A stretch of DNA of 35,204 nt from an uncultured Verrucomicrobiota bacterium (GCA_903916195.1 CAIWVP010000076.1:1-35204); one strand, 5' to 3'; numbered from the stretch's first letter, positions 26,007 through 35,127 are shown. Program-made: numbers and translations. The notes: generated from the letters alone by a model not told the origin.

Positions 26007-27494
26007 ATGTCCGGCCCGTCCCATTCTCTCGAGAACGAACTGCGCCTCGCCCGGCTGCGATCGCTCACCCGCCGCGAGTTCTTCGCCCGCAGCGGTGCCT
26101 TCAGCCTCGGCGCGATCGCCATGGCCCAGATGGGCGGCTCGTCGCTGTTCGCAGGAACTGCCGCACCGGCGCCCGGACCGCTCGCCCCCAAGGCCCCGCC
26201 GCTGCCGGGCAAGGCCAGGTCGGTCATCTACCTGCACATGTCGGGCGCGCCGCCCTCGCTCGACCTCTTCGACTGGAAGCCGAAGCTGAAGGAGCTGCAC
26301 ATGCAGGACTGCCCGGAATCGCTGATCGCGGGACAGAAGTTCGCCTTCATCCGCGGCCGCCCGAAGATGCTCGGGTCTCCGTACAAGTTCGCCCGGCACG
26401 GCCAGTCCGGCGGCTGGTTCAGCGAGGCGATCCCGCACATGGCCGGCATCGCGGACGACATCACGGTCGTGCGCTCGATGTGGACGGACCAGTTCAACCA
26501 CGCGCCGGCGGAGCTGATGGTCCATACCGGCAACATGCGCGCCGGCAGCGCCAGCATGGGGGCGTGGACCACCTACGGCCTCGGTTCGGTGAACCAGGAC
26601 CTGCCCGGGTTCGTGGTGCTGCTCAGCGGCGGCACCGATCCGACGGGCGGCAAGAGCCTCTGGGGCTCCGGTTCGTTGCCCGGCGTCTACCAGGGCACCC
26701 AATGCCGCACCACCGGCGAACCGATCCTCTACGCGGACAACCCGCCGGGCATGAGCCGCGACAGCCGTCGGCGCACGCTCGACGCGCTCAAGGCGCTCAA
26801 CGAGGCCGAGCTCCGGCAGTTCGGTGATCCGGAGACCCGGACGCGCATCGAGCAGTACGAGCTCGCCTACCGCATGCAGGTCTCCGTGCCCGACGTCTTC
26901 GACATCGCCAAAGAGCCGGAGTCGATCCGCAAGGCCTACGGCGCGAAGCCGGGCGAGGGCGGCTTCGCCAACAACTGCCTGCTCGCGCGCCGGCTCGTCG
27001 AGAAGGGCGTCCGCTTCGTCCAGCTCTACGACTGGGGCTGGGATATCCACGGCACCGGCCCGGGCGACGACCTGATGGACGCCTTCCCCAAGAAGTGCCG
27101 CGACGTCGACCAGGCGGCCGCCGCGCTCATCACCGACCTCAAGCAACGCGGCATGCTCGACGAGACGTTGGTCGTGTGGGGCGGCGAGTTCGGCCGCACG
27201 CCGATGAACGAGGCCCGCGGCGGGTCGAAGTATCTCGGGCGCGACCATCACCCGGCGTGCTTCACGCTCTGGATGGCCGGCGGAGGGATCAAGCGCGGCC
27301 ACAACCATGGCGCGACCGACGACTTCGGCTACGGCATCGTGGACGACAAGGTGACCGTCCGCGATCTGCAGACGACCCTCCTGCACCAGATGGGCCTGGA
27401 CGCCCATGCGTTCAGCTACCGCTTCCAAGGTCTGGACCAGCGCCTCATCGGCCCGACCGGCGAAGGCCGCGTGGTGAAGGAGATCCTCGCGTAG
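26007..27494 (+). CDS. DUF1501 family protein (Tat-signal, sulfatase-fold related)
   Basis: A 495-residue protein. The N-terminal tag SLTRREFFARSGAFSLGAIAM resembles a twin-arginine signal. Characteristic DUF1501 blocks: VIYLHMSGAPPSLDLFDWKP, FKFARHGQSG-like (KFARHGQSGGW), FNHAPAELMVHTG, SMGAWTTYGLGS, LARRLVEKGVRFVQLYDWGWDIHG and VVWGGEFGRTPMNE followed by GRDHHPACFT. The fold is related to alkaline-phosphatase/sulfatase-type proteins. DUF1501 genes usually pair with a PSD1 gene; this one has no PSD1 partner beside it and faces a second DUF1501 gene 31 bases away. Confidence 0.93.
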   Translation: MSGPSHSLENELRLARLRSLTRREFFARSGAFSLGAIAMAQMGGSSLFAGTAAPAPGPLAPKAPPLPGKARSVIYLHMSGAPPSLDLFDWKPKLKELHMQDCPESLIAGQKFAFIRGRPKMLGSPYKFARHGQSGGWFSEAIPHMAGIADDITVVRSMWTDQFNHAPAELMVHTGNMRAGSASMGAWTTYGLGSVNQDLPGFVVLLSGGTDPTGGKSLWGSGSLPGVYQGTQCRTTGEPILYADNPPGMSRDSRRRTLDALKALNEAELRQFGDPETRTRIEQYELAYRMQVSVPDVFDIAKEPESIRKAYGAKPGEGGFANNCLLARRLVEKGVRFVQLYDWGWDIHGTGPGDDLMDAFPKKCRDVDQAAAALITDLKQRGMLDETLVVWGGEFGRTPMNEARGGSKYLGRDHHPACFTLWMAGGGIKRGHNHGATDDFGYGIVDDKVTVRDLQTTLLHQMGLDAHAFSYRFQGLDQRLIGPTGEGRVVKEILA

Positions 27495-27525
27495 GACGGT
27501 CCGTAAGACGAGCGACTGCCGGCCG

Positions 27526-28977
27526 TCAGGCGAACAGCTTCGTGACCAGCTCGCCGTGGACGTCGGTGAGCCGGAAGTCGCGGCCTTGGAACCGGAAGGT
27601 CAGCCGCTTGTGGTCGAGCCCGAGCAGGTGGAGCACGGTCGCGTGCAGGTCGTGGACGTGCACGCGGTCGCTCACCGCGCCGAAACCGAGCTCGTCGGTC
27701 TCGCCGATGATCCGGCCCGGTTTCACGCCGCCGCCGGCGAGCCAAACGGTGAAGGCGTCGATATGGTGGTTCCGCCCGGTCTTGTCGCGGCTCTCGCCCA
27801 TGGGCGTGCGGCCGAACTCGCCGCCCCACACGACCAACGTGTCGTCGAGCAGGCCGCGCGACTTGAGGTCCTTCACCAGAGCGGCCTGCCCTTGGTCCAC
27901 CTGGTGGCAGACCTTCTCGAGGTCGGTCTCCAGGTTCTCGCCCGGGCCGCCATGGCTGTCCCAGTTGGTGTGGTAGAGCTGCACGAAGCGCACGCCGCGC
28001 TCGATGAGCCGGCGCGCCAGCAGACAGTTCCGCGCGAACGACGGCGTGTCCTTCTCCACGCCATACAACGCCAGCGTCGCGTCGGTCTCGCCGCGGAGAT
28101 CCATCGCCTCGGGCGCGCTGGTCTGCATCCGGTAGGCCATCTCGTAGGCGGCGATGCGCGTGGTGATCTCCGGGTCGCCGGTCTCGGCGAGGCGCTGGAG
28201 GTCCAGGTCCTCCACCGCGGCGATCGTGCGGCGCTGGCTCGCGTCGCCGATGGGGGCGGGCGTGGCGAGGTCGAGGATGGGTTCGCCCTGGCTGCGCAGC
28301 GGGACGCCCTGATAGCTGGTCGGCAGGAATCCGCTGCCCCAGTTCACCGCGCCGCCGCGAGGACCGCGGGGCCCGCTCTGGAGCACGACGAACCCGGGCA
28401 GGTTGTCGGCCGCGCTCCCGAGCCCGTAGGTGGCCCACGCACCCATGCTCGGCCGGCCGAACTGCGACGAGCCGGTGTTCATGAAGAGCTTCGCCGGCGC
28501 GTGGTTGAAGACGTCCGTCGCGCAGGTGCGGATGAAGCTCACGTCGTCCACGATCCCCGCCGTGCGCGGGAACAGCTCGCTCACCCACATGCCGGATTGT
28601 CCGTGACGGCGGAAGGCCCGCTTCGATCCGAGCAGCTTGGACTTGTCCTTGAACGAGCTGTCCATGAACGCGAACCGCTTGCCCGCGAGATACGAGTCAG
28701 GGATCGCCTGGCCGTTGAGCTGCGCGAGGCGCGGCTTGGGGTCGAACAGGTCGAGCTGCGACGGACCCCCAGCCATGAAGAGGTGGATGACGTTCTTGGC
28801 GCGGGCCGGATGATGCGGCGGTTTCGGCGCGAGCGGATGCGACGCGGCCGGTGCCGCGGAGAGGGCGCCACGGTCCAACAACGAACCGAGCGCGATGGAG
28901 CCGAGCCCGAGCCCGCAGCGGCCGAAGAAGTGGCGACGGGTCAGTCGAAGTAGCGGGTCGGGCGGAGTCGAAGTCAT
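27526..28977 (-). CDS. DUF1501 family protein, partner of PSD1 gene
   Basis: A 483-residue protein with a twin-arginine-like tag (RLTRRHFFGRCGLGLGSIAL) and the same blocks as its neighbour: VIHLFMAGGPSQLDLFDPKP, RRHGQSGMWVSE, FNHAPAKLFMNTG, SMGAWATYGLGS, LARRLIERGVRFVQLYHTNWDSHG and VVWGGEFGRTPMGE with TGRNHHIDAFT. It is the last gene of the reverse-strand cluster sulfatase-sulfatase-PSD1-DUF1501. The 325-base gap from the PSD1 gene, unusually long for this pair, contains a structured inverted-repeat element. Confidence 0.95.
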   Translation of the reverse strand: MTSTPPDPLLRLTRRHFFGRCGLGLGSIALGSLLDRGALSAAPAASHPLAPKPPHHPARAKNVIHLFMAGGPSQLDLFDPKPRLAQLNGQAIPDSYLAGKRFAFMDSSFKDKSKLLGSKRAFRRHGQSGMWVSELFPRTAGIVDDVSFIRTCATDVFNHAPAKLFMNTGSSQFGRPSMGAWATYGLGSAADNLPGFVVLQSGPRGPRGGAVNWGSGFLPTSYQGVPLRSQGEPILDLATPAPIGDASQRRTIAAVEDLDLQRLAETGDPEITTRIAAYEMAYRMQTSAPEAMDLRGETDATLALYGVEKDTPSFARNCLLARRLIERGVRFVQLYHTNWDSHGGPGENLETDLEKVCHQVDQGQAALVKDLKSRGLLDDTLVVWGGEFGRTPMGESRDKTGRNHHIDAFTVWLAGGGVKPGRIIGETDELGFGAVSDRVHVHDLHATVLHLLGLDHKRLTFRFQGRDFRLTDVHGELVTKLFA

Positions 28978-29047
28978 GGCCGTGTCAGAAAGATCAGCAG
29001 GTTGGGTCGCGCTGCGTTCCGCGGAGATGCAGAGCGGTTTCGTCCGT

Positions 29048-29277
29048 CCACGCCGGAGGCGTGGCAGCCATTAGCCGTGGGTCGAGCGCAGCGATACCCC
29101 CGGAACCGGCCAAAGCATGATGCACCCCGAAGGGGTGCCAGAGGCTTGAGCGACGAACGAACCGACCGATGTTGATTCTGGCACCCTTTCAGGGTGCTAC
29201 CAAAAACGTGCACAGGTCCGGGGGTGTCGCGCTCCGCGCCCACCCCCCGGCTAATGGCTGGCAGCCCTCCGGGCTGC
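29048..29277. repeat. Inverted dimer of a two-hairpin module with covarying stems
   Basis: Four perfect 7-bp/3-base hairpins: CCACGCC-GGA-GGCGTGG (29048-29064), GCACCCC-GAA-GGGGTGC (29122-29138), GCACCCT-TTC-AGGGTGC (29181-29197) and GCAGCCC-TCC-GGGCTGC (29261-29277). The right half is the reverse complement of the left in layout: the CAGCCATTAGCCG block (29065-29077) recurs inverted at about 29248-29260, as does GCGATACCCCCGGAACC as a diverged copy. Loops match exactly between halves, while stems differ by compensating changes. It fills most of the gap 28978-29302 inside the PSD1-DUF1501 unit. No gene is seen in the gap. Confidence 0.8.
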
Positions 29278-29302
29278 GTCGGCAACGCTGTCGGTTCATT
29301 GT

Positions 29303-31828
29303 TCATTCCCTTGTGATGGTCTCGTCCAGGTTCAGCAGCACGCGGGCGAGGGTCGTCCAAGCCGCGGTCTCGTCGCCCTCGCGCCGCTCTTCCGCGAGGA
29401 GCGCGACCAGACGCTCGCGTTCGGCGGGCTTCGGAGGACGCGCCAAGCAGAGGCGGAACGCGTGGTCGATCCGGTCCGGCTCCTGCGCCTCGCGGACGAC
29501 GCGCCGCGCGAGCGATCCCGCCAGTTCCACGAAGGCCTCGTCGTTCAAGAGCGTGAGCGCCTGCAGCGGGGTGTTCGAGCGCATCCGCCGCGTGCAGGCG
29601 CTGAAGGCGTCGGGCGCATCGAACACCGCCAGCGCGGGATGCGGCGTCGCGCGCCAGAAGAACGTGTAGAGCCCGCGGCGGAAACGGTCCGCTCCCGTGC
29701 TGGCCTTCCAGTCGCGCCGCGATTGTCCGAGCGCCATCACGCCGTCCGGCTGCGGCGGGAACACACCCGGCCCGCCGATCCGGCGATCGAGCCGGCCGCT
29801 CGCCGCGAGCGCCACGTCGCGGATGATCTCCGCGTCGAGCCGCAGCCGGTCCTGCCGCGCGAGCAAGCGGTTCGCAGGATCCTTCTCCGCGAGGTCCGGA
29901 CGCGCCTTCGACGACCGGCGATAGGTGGCGGAGGTGACGATGAGTCGGTGGAGGCGCTTCAGGGACCAGGATCTGGCGTCTGGGGTCTCGGGGCTGGGAT
30001 CTGGGGCCCGAGGACCGGCAGCGTGTTCCTTCCCAGACCCCGGACGCCGGACCCCGGACGCCGGTTTCATCAGCTCGACCGCCAACCAATCGAGCAGCTC
30101 GGGATGCGTCGGCGGGATGCCCTGCGTGCCGAAGTCGTTCTCGGTCTCGACGATCCCGCGCCCGAAATACTGTTGCCAGACGCGGTTCACCGCCACCCGC
30201 GCGAACAGCGGACCCGCCGGATCCACCAGCCAACGCGCGAAGTCGAGCCGCGTCGGACGCGCGCTGCCGTCCTTCGGGGCCGGGAACGGATGGAGCACCG
30301 CGGGCGTGCCCGGCGACACATCGGGTCCGCGCCGGGTGAAGTCGCCCTTGATGAACACGTACGACTCGCGCGGTTGCTTGCGCTCGGCGAGCACGAGCGT
30401 CGTGGGGATCTTCGGCTCGTCGCGACGCGACGCGCGGAGCCGTTCCTCGATCGCCCGGTATCCGGCATCGGTCCGGCAGTGCGCCTCGCGGACAAGCTTC
30501 ACCTGGGCCGGCTTGCGGTCGGCGGGGAGCAGTCCGAGCACGTTGCGGACCTCCAGCGGGAGCTTGGCCCGGGCTTCCGGCGTGAGGCCGGATTCCCACC
30601 GGACGAACATCGGCTCCAACGCCGCCAACGCCGCGTCGAGCTCGTCCTGGATCGGACGCGTCCGCGTCCGCACGGCATCACGCACGGCGCGATCGGCCGG
30701 AGTAGCGGCCTCGATGGCCGGCTCGTCCTGGTCGTTGAAGAACGCGAAGAGCTGGAAGTACTCGCGCTGCGAGACCGGGTCGAACTTGTGGTCGTGGCAG
30801 CGCGAGCAACCGACGGTCAGGCCGAGCAGCGCGATGCCGGTGGTGTCCACCCGGTCGATCACCGATTCGATGCGGAACTGCTCCGGATCGATGCCTCCCT
30901 CCTCGTTGATCTGGGTGTTGCGGTGGAACCCGGTGGCCACGCGGAGATCCTGGTTCCGGGCCTCCGCCGCCGGGCCGGTCGCCCCGACGGCCGCATCGGC
31001 CAACAGGTCGCCGGCGAGCTGCTCGACGACGAAGCGGTCGAACGGCTTGTCGTCGTTCAACGCGCCGATGACCCAATCGCGCCACGGCCAGATCGTGCGC
31101 GGGGCGTCGATGCTGTAGCCGTTCGAATCGGCGTAGCGGGCGATGTCGAGCCACCATCGGGCCCAGCGCTCGCCGTGGTGCGGCGAGGCGAGCAGCGCGT
31201 CCACCGCGCGCTCGTAGGCATCGGGCCGCGAGTCGGCGAGGAAGGCGTCGACCTCCGCCGGCGTCGGCGGCAGGCCGGTGAGGTCCAAGCTCACGCGGCG
31301 CAGCAACGTGATGCGATCGGCCTCCGGCGAAGGCGCGATCCCGGCCTGGTCGAGCCGCGCGAGGACGAATCGGTCGATCGGGTTCCGGACGCGCGACAGA
31401 TCGGCGACCGCAGGCAACTCAGGACGCTTCGGCGGGACGAACGCCCAATGCACATCCACACCGGGCTTCTCTTCTGGCGGCACCGCGGCACCGGCGGCGA
31501 CCCATCGACGCAGGACAGCGACCTGTCCCGGCGCGAGCGGCGGCTTCTTGTAGGGCATCCGCTCGAGGTCGTCGTGCGGGCCTTCGGCCACGCGGAGGGC
31601 CAGGCTCTCCGACGGCTTCCCCGGCACGAACGCCGGACCGCGTCCGCCCCCGCGGAGCGCGGCGACGGCGGTGTCGAGCCGCAGCCCACCCTTGGGCCGG
31701 TCCGCCCCATGGCACGACACGCAATGCTCGGTGAGCACCGGTTTGACCTCGCGCAGATAGTCCACCTCCGCGGCCAGCCCGGCCGACGCAAGGCAGACCA
31801 CGGACGCAGATTTCCAGAAGGGGGACAT
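29303..31828 (-). CDS. PSD1 and planctomycete cytochrome c domain-containing protein
   Basis: An 841-residue exported protein: short signal peptide, a C-type heme motif CVSCHG (36-41, PSCyt1 domain), PSCyt2 region with HWAFVPPKRPELP and NPIDRFVLARL, a second CSRCHDHKFDPVSQ motif, and the C-terminal PSD1 domain (TRLDFARWLVDP, ARVAVNRVWQQYFGRGIVETENDFG, RMRSNTPLQALTLLND). Its function is unknown, but it nearly always pairs with DUF1501. An unusual segment of about 31 residues rich in Pro/Gly/Arg (codons 30064-29966) interrupts the conserved stretch between LAVELM and SWSLKRLH. The 129-base gap to the upstream sulfatase suggests cotranscription. Confidence 0.95.
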   Translation of the reverse strand: MSPFWKSASVVCLASAGLAAEVDYLREVKPVLTEHCVSCHGADRPKGGLRLDTAVAALRGGGRGPAFVPGKPSESLALRVAEGPHDDLERMPYKKPPLAPGQVAVLRRWVAAGAAVPPEEKPGVDVHWAFVPPKRPELPAVADLSRVRNPIDRFVLARLDQAGIAPSPEADRITLLRRVSLDLTGLPPTPAEVDAFLADSRPDAYERAVDALLASPHHGERWARWWLDIARYADSNGYSIDAPRTIWPWRDWVIGALNDDKPFDRFVVEQLAGDLLADAAVGATGPAAEARNQDLRVATGFHRNTQINEEGGIDPEQFRIESVIDRVDTTGIALLGLTVGCSRCHDHKFDPVSQREYFQLFAFFNDQDEPAIEAATPADRAVRDAVRTRTRPIQDELDAALAALEPMFVRWESGLTPEARAKLPLEVRNVLGLLPADRKPAQVKLVREAHCRTDAGYRAIEERLRASRRDEPKIPTTLVLAERKQPRESYVFIKGDFTRRGPDVSPGTPAVLHPFPAPKDGSARPTRLDFARWLVDPAGPLFARVAVNRVWQQYFGRGIVETENDFGTQGIPPTHPELLDWLAVELMKPASGVRRPGSGKEHAAGPRAPDPSPETPDARSWSLKRLHRLIVTSATYRRSSKARPDLAEKDPANRLLARQDRLRLDAEIIRDVALAASGRLDRRIGGPGVFPPQPDGVMALGQSRRDWKASTGADRFRRGLYTFFWRATPHPALAVFDAPDAFSACTRRMRSNTPLQALTLLNDEAFVELAGSLARRVVREAQEPDRIDHAFRLCLARPPKPAERERLVALLAEERREGDETAAWTTLARVLLNLDETITRE
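29975..30062. repeat. Repeat insertion inside the PSD1 gene
   Basis: GGCGTCTGGGGTCT (29975-29988) is inverted with one mismatch against AGACCCCGGACGCC (30035-30048), and a second near copy GGACCCCGGACGCC follows directly (30049-30062). The segment keeps the reading frame. Confidence 0.6.
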
Positions 31829-31957
31829 CGCCGGACCACGATAGCCGTCCTCCCGATCGGGACCAGTCCGGAGTCCGTCCCGTCGGCGCGGATCGGGCCG
31901 CGATCAATGGACGCCGACGAGGACCAGGTCGGCGCGGACGCAGGTCCGAGGGCGGGT

Positions 31958-33352
31958 TCAGCGGGCAGCGGACTTCAGCTCATGGAAACGACGGCGCAGC
32001 GCGGCGAGCCGGGTCGCTTGGGCGGGGACCGCTGCCAGATCGTTCTCTTCCTGCGGATCGGCGCGCAGGTCGAAGAGCTGGTCCGTCCCGAAGTCCGGCC
32101 AGAGGATGTATTTCCAATCCCGCCGGACCAGCGCCTCGGACGACGGGATCCGGTGGATGCTGGTGATGGTGGGATGCTCGTAGAAGAACTCCGTGCGCCA
32201 CGCGGGCTTCCGCGGAGCGAGGTAGAGCGGGGCGAGGTCCCGGCCCTGCAGGGCGCGCGGCGCCTTGATTCCAGCGGCGGCAAGGAGGGTCGGCGCCAGA
32301 TCGACGTTCAGCGTGAGGCTGTCGTCCGTCCGTCCGCGCGTCGTCCGGGCCATGCGCGGATCGCGCACGATGAGCGGCACGCGGATGCTCTCCTCGTGCG
32401 GATACCATTTGTCCGCCAACCCGTGCTCCGCGTGGAAGTAGCCGTTGTCGGTGGTGAAGAGGACCAGCGTGTCGTCGAGCCGCCCCTGCCGCGTCAGCTC
32501 CGCCAGCACGCGGCCGCAGGTCGCGTCCACCTCGGTGACGAGGCGGTAGTAGTCCTTCATGCTTTCCTGGAAATGCTCCGGCGTGTCGAAGCGCCAGCGC
32601 CAGCGCACCCGGCCTTCGTTCTGCTCGTTCGCCAGGAAGGACGGCAACCGGCGGAACGACGCGTCCGTCGCGTTGGACGGCACCGGGACCGCCACGTCAC
32701 GGTAGAGCGCCATGCTCGCCGGCTGCGGCAGATACTGCCGTGGGTTGTCGTCCTCGGCGTGCGTGGCGAAGAAGGCGAGCGTGAGGCAGAACGGTTTTTC
32801 CGCCGGTCGCGTGCGAAGGAACTCCAGCGCGTCGTCCTCGTTCTTCTGGGTGACGTGGATCCTCATGCCGTCCCGGTTGGTGATCCAATGCGTTCCCGAA
32901 TAGGCGCGAGCGAAGTCGTACTTCTCCGCAGGGAACTTCCCGTTGTGCCATTTGCCGACGTGCCCGACGTGATAGCCGTTCGTCCGGAGCAGGCCGGGAT
33001 AGGTCTCCGCCCACGGGGTCTTGAAGGCGTCGAAGGCGCGGTTGCCGTGGCGCGACATCCATTGCCCGGTGAGAAGCGACGCCCGGCTGACGCCGCAGAT
33101 GGAGGTCGTGACGCGGTTCTGGGTGAAGCGCACGCCGTCGCGTGCCAACTGGTCGAGGTGCGGCGTGCGGACCACGGGGTTCCCGGCGCAGCCCAGCGTG
33201 TCGTGACGCCAGTCGTCGGCGTAGAGCAGGACGATGTTGAGCGGCTTGGCGGCGGCGGCCACGTCGGCCACGTCGGCCACGTCGGCCACGAGCAAGCCGA
33301 GCAGGCCGAAAAGCAGATGGAGCCGGCTCATGATCAGGCGGCAGCCGCTCAT
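31958..33352 (-). CDS. Sulfatase (formylglycine-dependent, exported)
   Basis: A 464-residue arylsulfatase-family enzyme that removes sulfate esters, probably from polysaccharide. Metal-binding Asp46/Asp47 are in [10 protein letters not shown]; the modified cysteine is Cys86 in [13 protein letters not shown] (CxxSR, to be converted to formylglycine). Other blocks: [20 protein letters not shown] and [18 protein letters not shown] 33352 overlaps the stop of the upstream sulfatase (ATGA), implying translational coupling; ATG 33331 is also possible. The signal peptide contains a [11 protein letters not shown] run from a 9-base repeat. It lies directly upstream of the PSD1 gene. Confidence 0.95.
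   Translation of the reverse strand: MSGCRLIMSRLHLLFGLLGLLVADVADVADVAAAAKPLNIVLLYADDWRHDTLGCAGNPVVRTPHLDQLARDGVRFTQNRVTTSICGVSRASLLTGQWMSRHGNRAFDAFKTPWAETYPGLLRTNGYHVGHVGKWHNGKFPAEKYDFARAYSGTHWITNRDGMRIHVTQKNEDDALEFLRTRPAEKPFCLTLAFFATHAEDDNPRQYLPQPASMALYRDVAVPVPSNATDASFRRLPSFLANEQNEGRVRWRWRFDTPEHFQESMKDYYRLVTEVDATCGRVLAELTRQGRLDDTLVLFTTDNGYFHAEHGLADKWYPHEESIRVPLIVRDPRMARTTRGRTDDSLTLNVDLAPTLLAAAGIKAPRALQGRDLAPLYLAPRKPAWRTEFFYEHPTITSIHRIPSSEALVRRDWKYILWPDFGTDQLFDLRADPQEENDLAAVPAQATRLAALRRRFHELKSAAR
33257..33292. repeat. 9-base microsatellite in sulfatase signal-peptide region
   Basis: GGCCACGTC repeated three times (33257-33283) with a fourth, altered copy GGCCACGAG (33284-33292). On the minus strand it encodes (V-A-D) repeats just before the predicted signal-peptide cleavage region. 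The unit is a multiple of three, so length changes keep the frame. Confidence 0.85.
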
Positions 33353-34809
33353 CGGATCGAGGACCGCGCCGGATCCATCAGTTTGCTCAAGGCCTCGTCG
33401 GGACCGCCCCCGAATTGTCGCCAGTAGCGTTCCTTGAACGGGTTCACCTTGGGCCCGACCGCGGCTTCGTTGACCAGCATCGGCTGCACCTCGCTCCACC
33501 ACTGGTCATAGGCGGTCCGCAACTTCGCCGCTTCCTCGGCATGGGCCGCCAGCACGTTGGTCCTCTGCCCAGGATCGGCCTTGAGGTCGTAGAGCTCGGT
33601 GTCGTTGACCAAGCTGAACCGGCGGTCGCGGATGGAAGAGGATGCGAACTTCGCCGCCGCCACCTGGCCCCGCGGCCAGCGGCCGAAATGGGTCACGAGG
33701 AAGCGGTCCGGCCACGCTGCGCCGGGATCCCGGAGCAGAGGCAGCAGGCTGCGGCCCTCGATCTGACGGCGAGTGGCGGCGTCCAAGCGGATGCCGGCGA
33801 TCTCGGCGAGCGTCGGGAAGATGTCCAGGTGCGCGGTGAGCGCCACGCAGTCCACACCGCCGCGGAACCCCGCGGGCCAGCGCCAGAAGGACGGCACGCG
33901 CGTCCCGCCTTCGTAGGGCGACCCTTTGCTGCCGCGCATACCGGCGTTGAAGGTGTCCACGCCGACGGTACCGCCGTTGTCGGTCATGAAGAGGACGAGC
34001 GTGTCCTTCTCCAGACCCCAGGCCTTGAGCTTGGCGAGCAGCACCCCGAAGTTGTCGTCGATGTTCTCGACCATGCCGTAGAACTTGGCGGTGTCGTCCG
34101 GAACCGTGCCGGCGTGCCGGCGGAAGTAGTTCGTCGGGCATTGCAGGGGACCGTGCGCGGCGTTGAGCGCGACAAAGGCGAAGAACGGTGCGCGGGCGGC
34201 GCGTCGGGTGTCGATCCACCGGAGCGCCTGACGGAAGAACACGTCGGTGCAATACCCTTCCGTCTTCTCGAACCGGCCGTTGTGGAGGATGGCCGGGTCC
34301 GCATACAGGTTGTCCGGAGCGTCCCCGCAGCTGCCCGGGTAGGTCTGTCCGATCCCGCCGCCGCCATGGATGAAGACCTCGTCGAACCCTCTCCGCTCGG
34401 GCTGATAGGCGGCTTCGTCGCCCAGATGCCATTTACCGAAGATCCCGGTGACGTAGCCCGAGCGTCGCAGGACCTGGGCGAGCGTCGTCGCGCGCAAGGT
34501 GAGGCGCTCGCGCTCGAGGATCGTGTGGGTGACACCGTTCTTGAACTCATGACGTCCCGTCATCAGCGCGGCCCGCGTCGGCGCGCAGGTGGGGCTCACA
34601 TGGAAATCGGTGAAGCGAACGCTCTCCTTCCAGAACGCATCCAGCGCGGGGGTCTTGACCAAGGGATTTCCCAGGCAGGCGAAGTCGCCGTACCCCACGT
34701 CGTCGGGCATGACGACGATGATGTTGGGCCGGACCGCCTTCGGGCCGGCCAGCGCGGGCAGGAGCCCCAGCGCGAACGCGAGGAGCCACGACAAAGGAGA
34801 TGTTCTCAT
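33349..34809 (-). CDS. Sulfatase (formylglycine-dependent, exported)
   Basis: A 486-residue enzyme of the sulfatase family with signal peptide ([22 protein letters not shown]). Asp36/Asp37 in [11 protein letters not shown] bind metal; the formylglycine site is Cys75 in [14 protein letters not shown] (CxPTR). [32 protein letters not shown] and [15 protein letters not shown] are typical. It is the first gene of the reverse-strand cluster and its stop overlaps the next sulfatase start by 4 bases. ATG 34809 is chosen; the frame continues upstream to a TTG but without signal-peptide character. Confidence 0.95.
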   Translation of the reverse strand: MRTSPLSWLLAFALGLLPALAGPKAVRPNIIVVMPDDVGYGDFACLGNPLVKTPALDAFWKESVRFTDFHVSPTCAPTRAALMTGRHEFKNGVTHTILERERLTLRATTLAQVLRRSGYVTGIFGKWHLGDEAAYQPERRGFDEVFIHGGGGIGQTYPGSCGDAPDNLYADPAILHNGRFEKTEGYCTDVFFRQALRWIDTRRAARAPFFAFVALNAAHGPLQCPTNYFRRHAGTVPDDTAKFYGMVENIDDNFGVLLAKLKAWGLEKDTLVLFMTDNGGTVGVDTFNAGMRGSKGSPYEGGTRVPSFWRWPAGFRGGVDCVALTAHLDIFPTLAEIAGIRLDAATRRQIEGRSLLPLLRDPGAAWPDRFLVTHFGRWPRGQVAAAKFASSSIRDRRFSLVNDTELYDLKADPGQRTNVLAAHAEEAAKLRTAYDQWWSEVQPMLVNEAAVGPKVNPFKERYWRQFGGGPDEALSKLMDPARSSIR

Positions 34810-34814
34810 CGGTC

Positions 34815-34931
34815 TCAAGATGGGGCGCTGCTGGCGATGCCGACAATCCGCCACACCTCCGACTCGGATCGGGCGACGACATCGGGCTTCTCCAAAAAGT
34901 GGTACCTCGTCCAAGCGAGATCGTCGCGCAT
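34815..34931 (-). CDS. Possible small ORF just upstream of the sulfatase cluster
   Basis: A 38-codon frame beginning MRDDLAWTRYHFLEKPDVVA and ending 5 bases before the sulfatase ATG. I do not recognise it. The residues look protein-like, but the frame stays open well upstream of the ATG into Arg-rich, repeat-containing DNA, so it may be a leader peptide, the end of a decayed gene, or chance. Apart from this and the repeats below, 34810-35204 shows no gene. Confidence 0.2.
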   Translation of the reverse strand: MRDDLAWTRYHFLEKPDVVARSESEVWRIVGIASSAPS

Positions 34932-34948
34932 GTTGTGGAACTGCCCCG

Positions 34949-34970
34949 CGGGTCCGATGGGCCGGACCCG
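34949..34970. repeat. 8-bp inverted repeat upstream of sulfatase cluster
   Basis: CGGGTCCG (34949-34956) and CGGACCCG (34963-34970) with a 6-base loop. It lies about 140 bases before the first sulfatase start; it could be an operator or a terminator of an upstream gene. Confidence 0.35.
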
Positions 34971-35127
34971 AGGCGAGCTAGGTGATGAGAAGCCACCGGA
35001 ACCAAGTCCATCGGTCTGCTCCCGATCTCCGACCCCTATGACGATGGGGCCACGAACGCACGGGACGCGGCGGGTCCTTCGCGGCGTTGCGAGGATTCCT
35101 GCCGAGCGCCGGCAGCACGCAACCCTA

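Noticed and set aside
27556-28953. 465-codon forward frame opposite the second DUF1501 gene
   Set aside because: Shadow frame without motifs; the DUF1501 blocks are all on the reverse strand.
29462-33427. 1321-codon forward open frame opposite PSD1 and sulfatase
   Set aside because: Antisense shadow of genes with clear catalytic motifs; composition is Arg/Val/Glu-rich noise.
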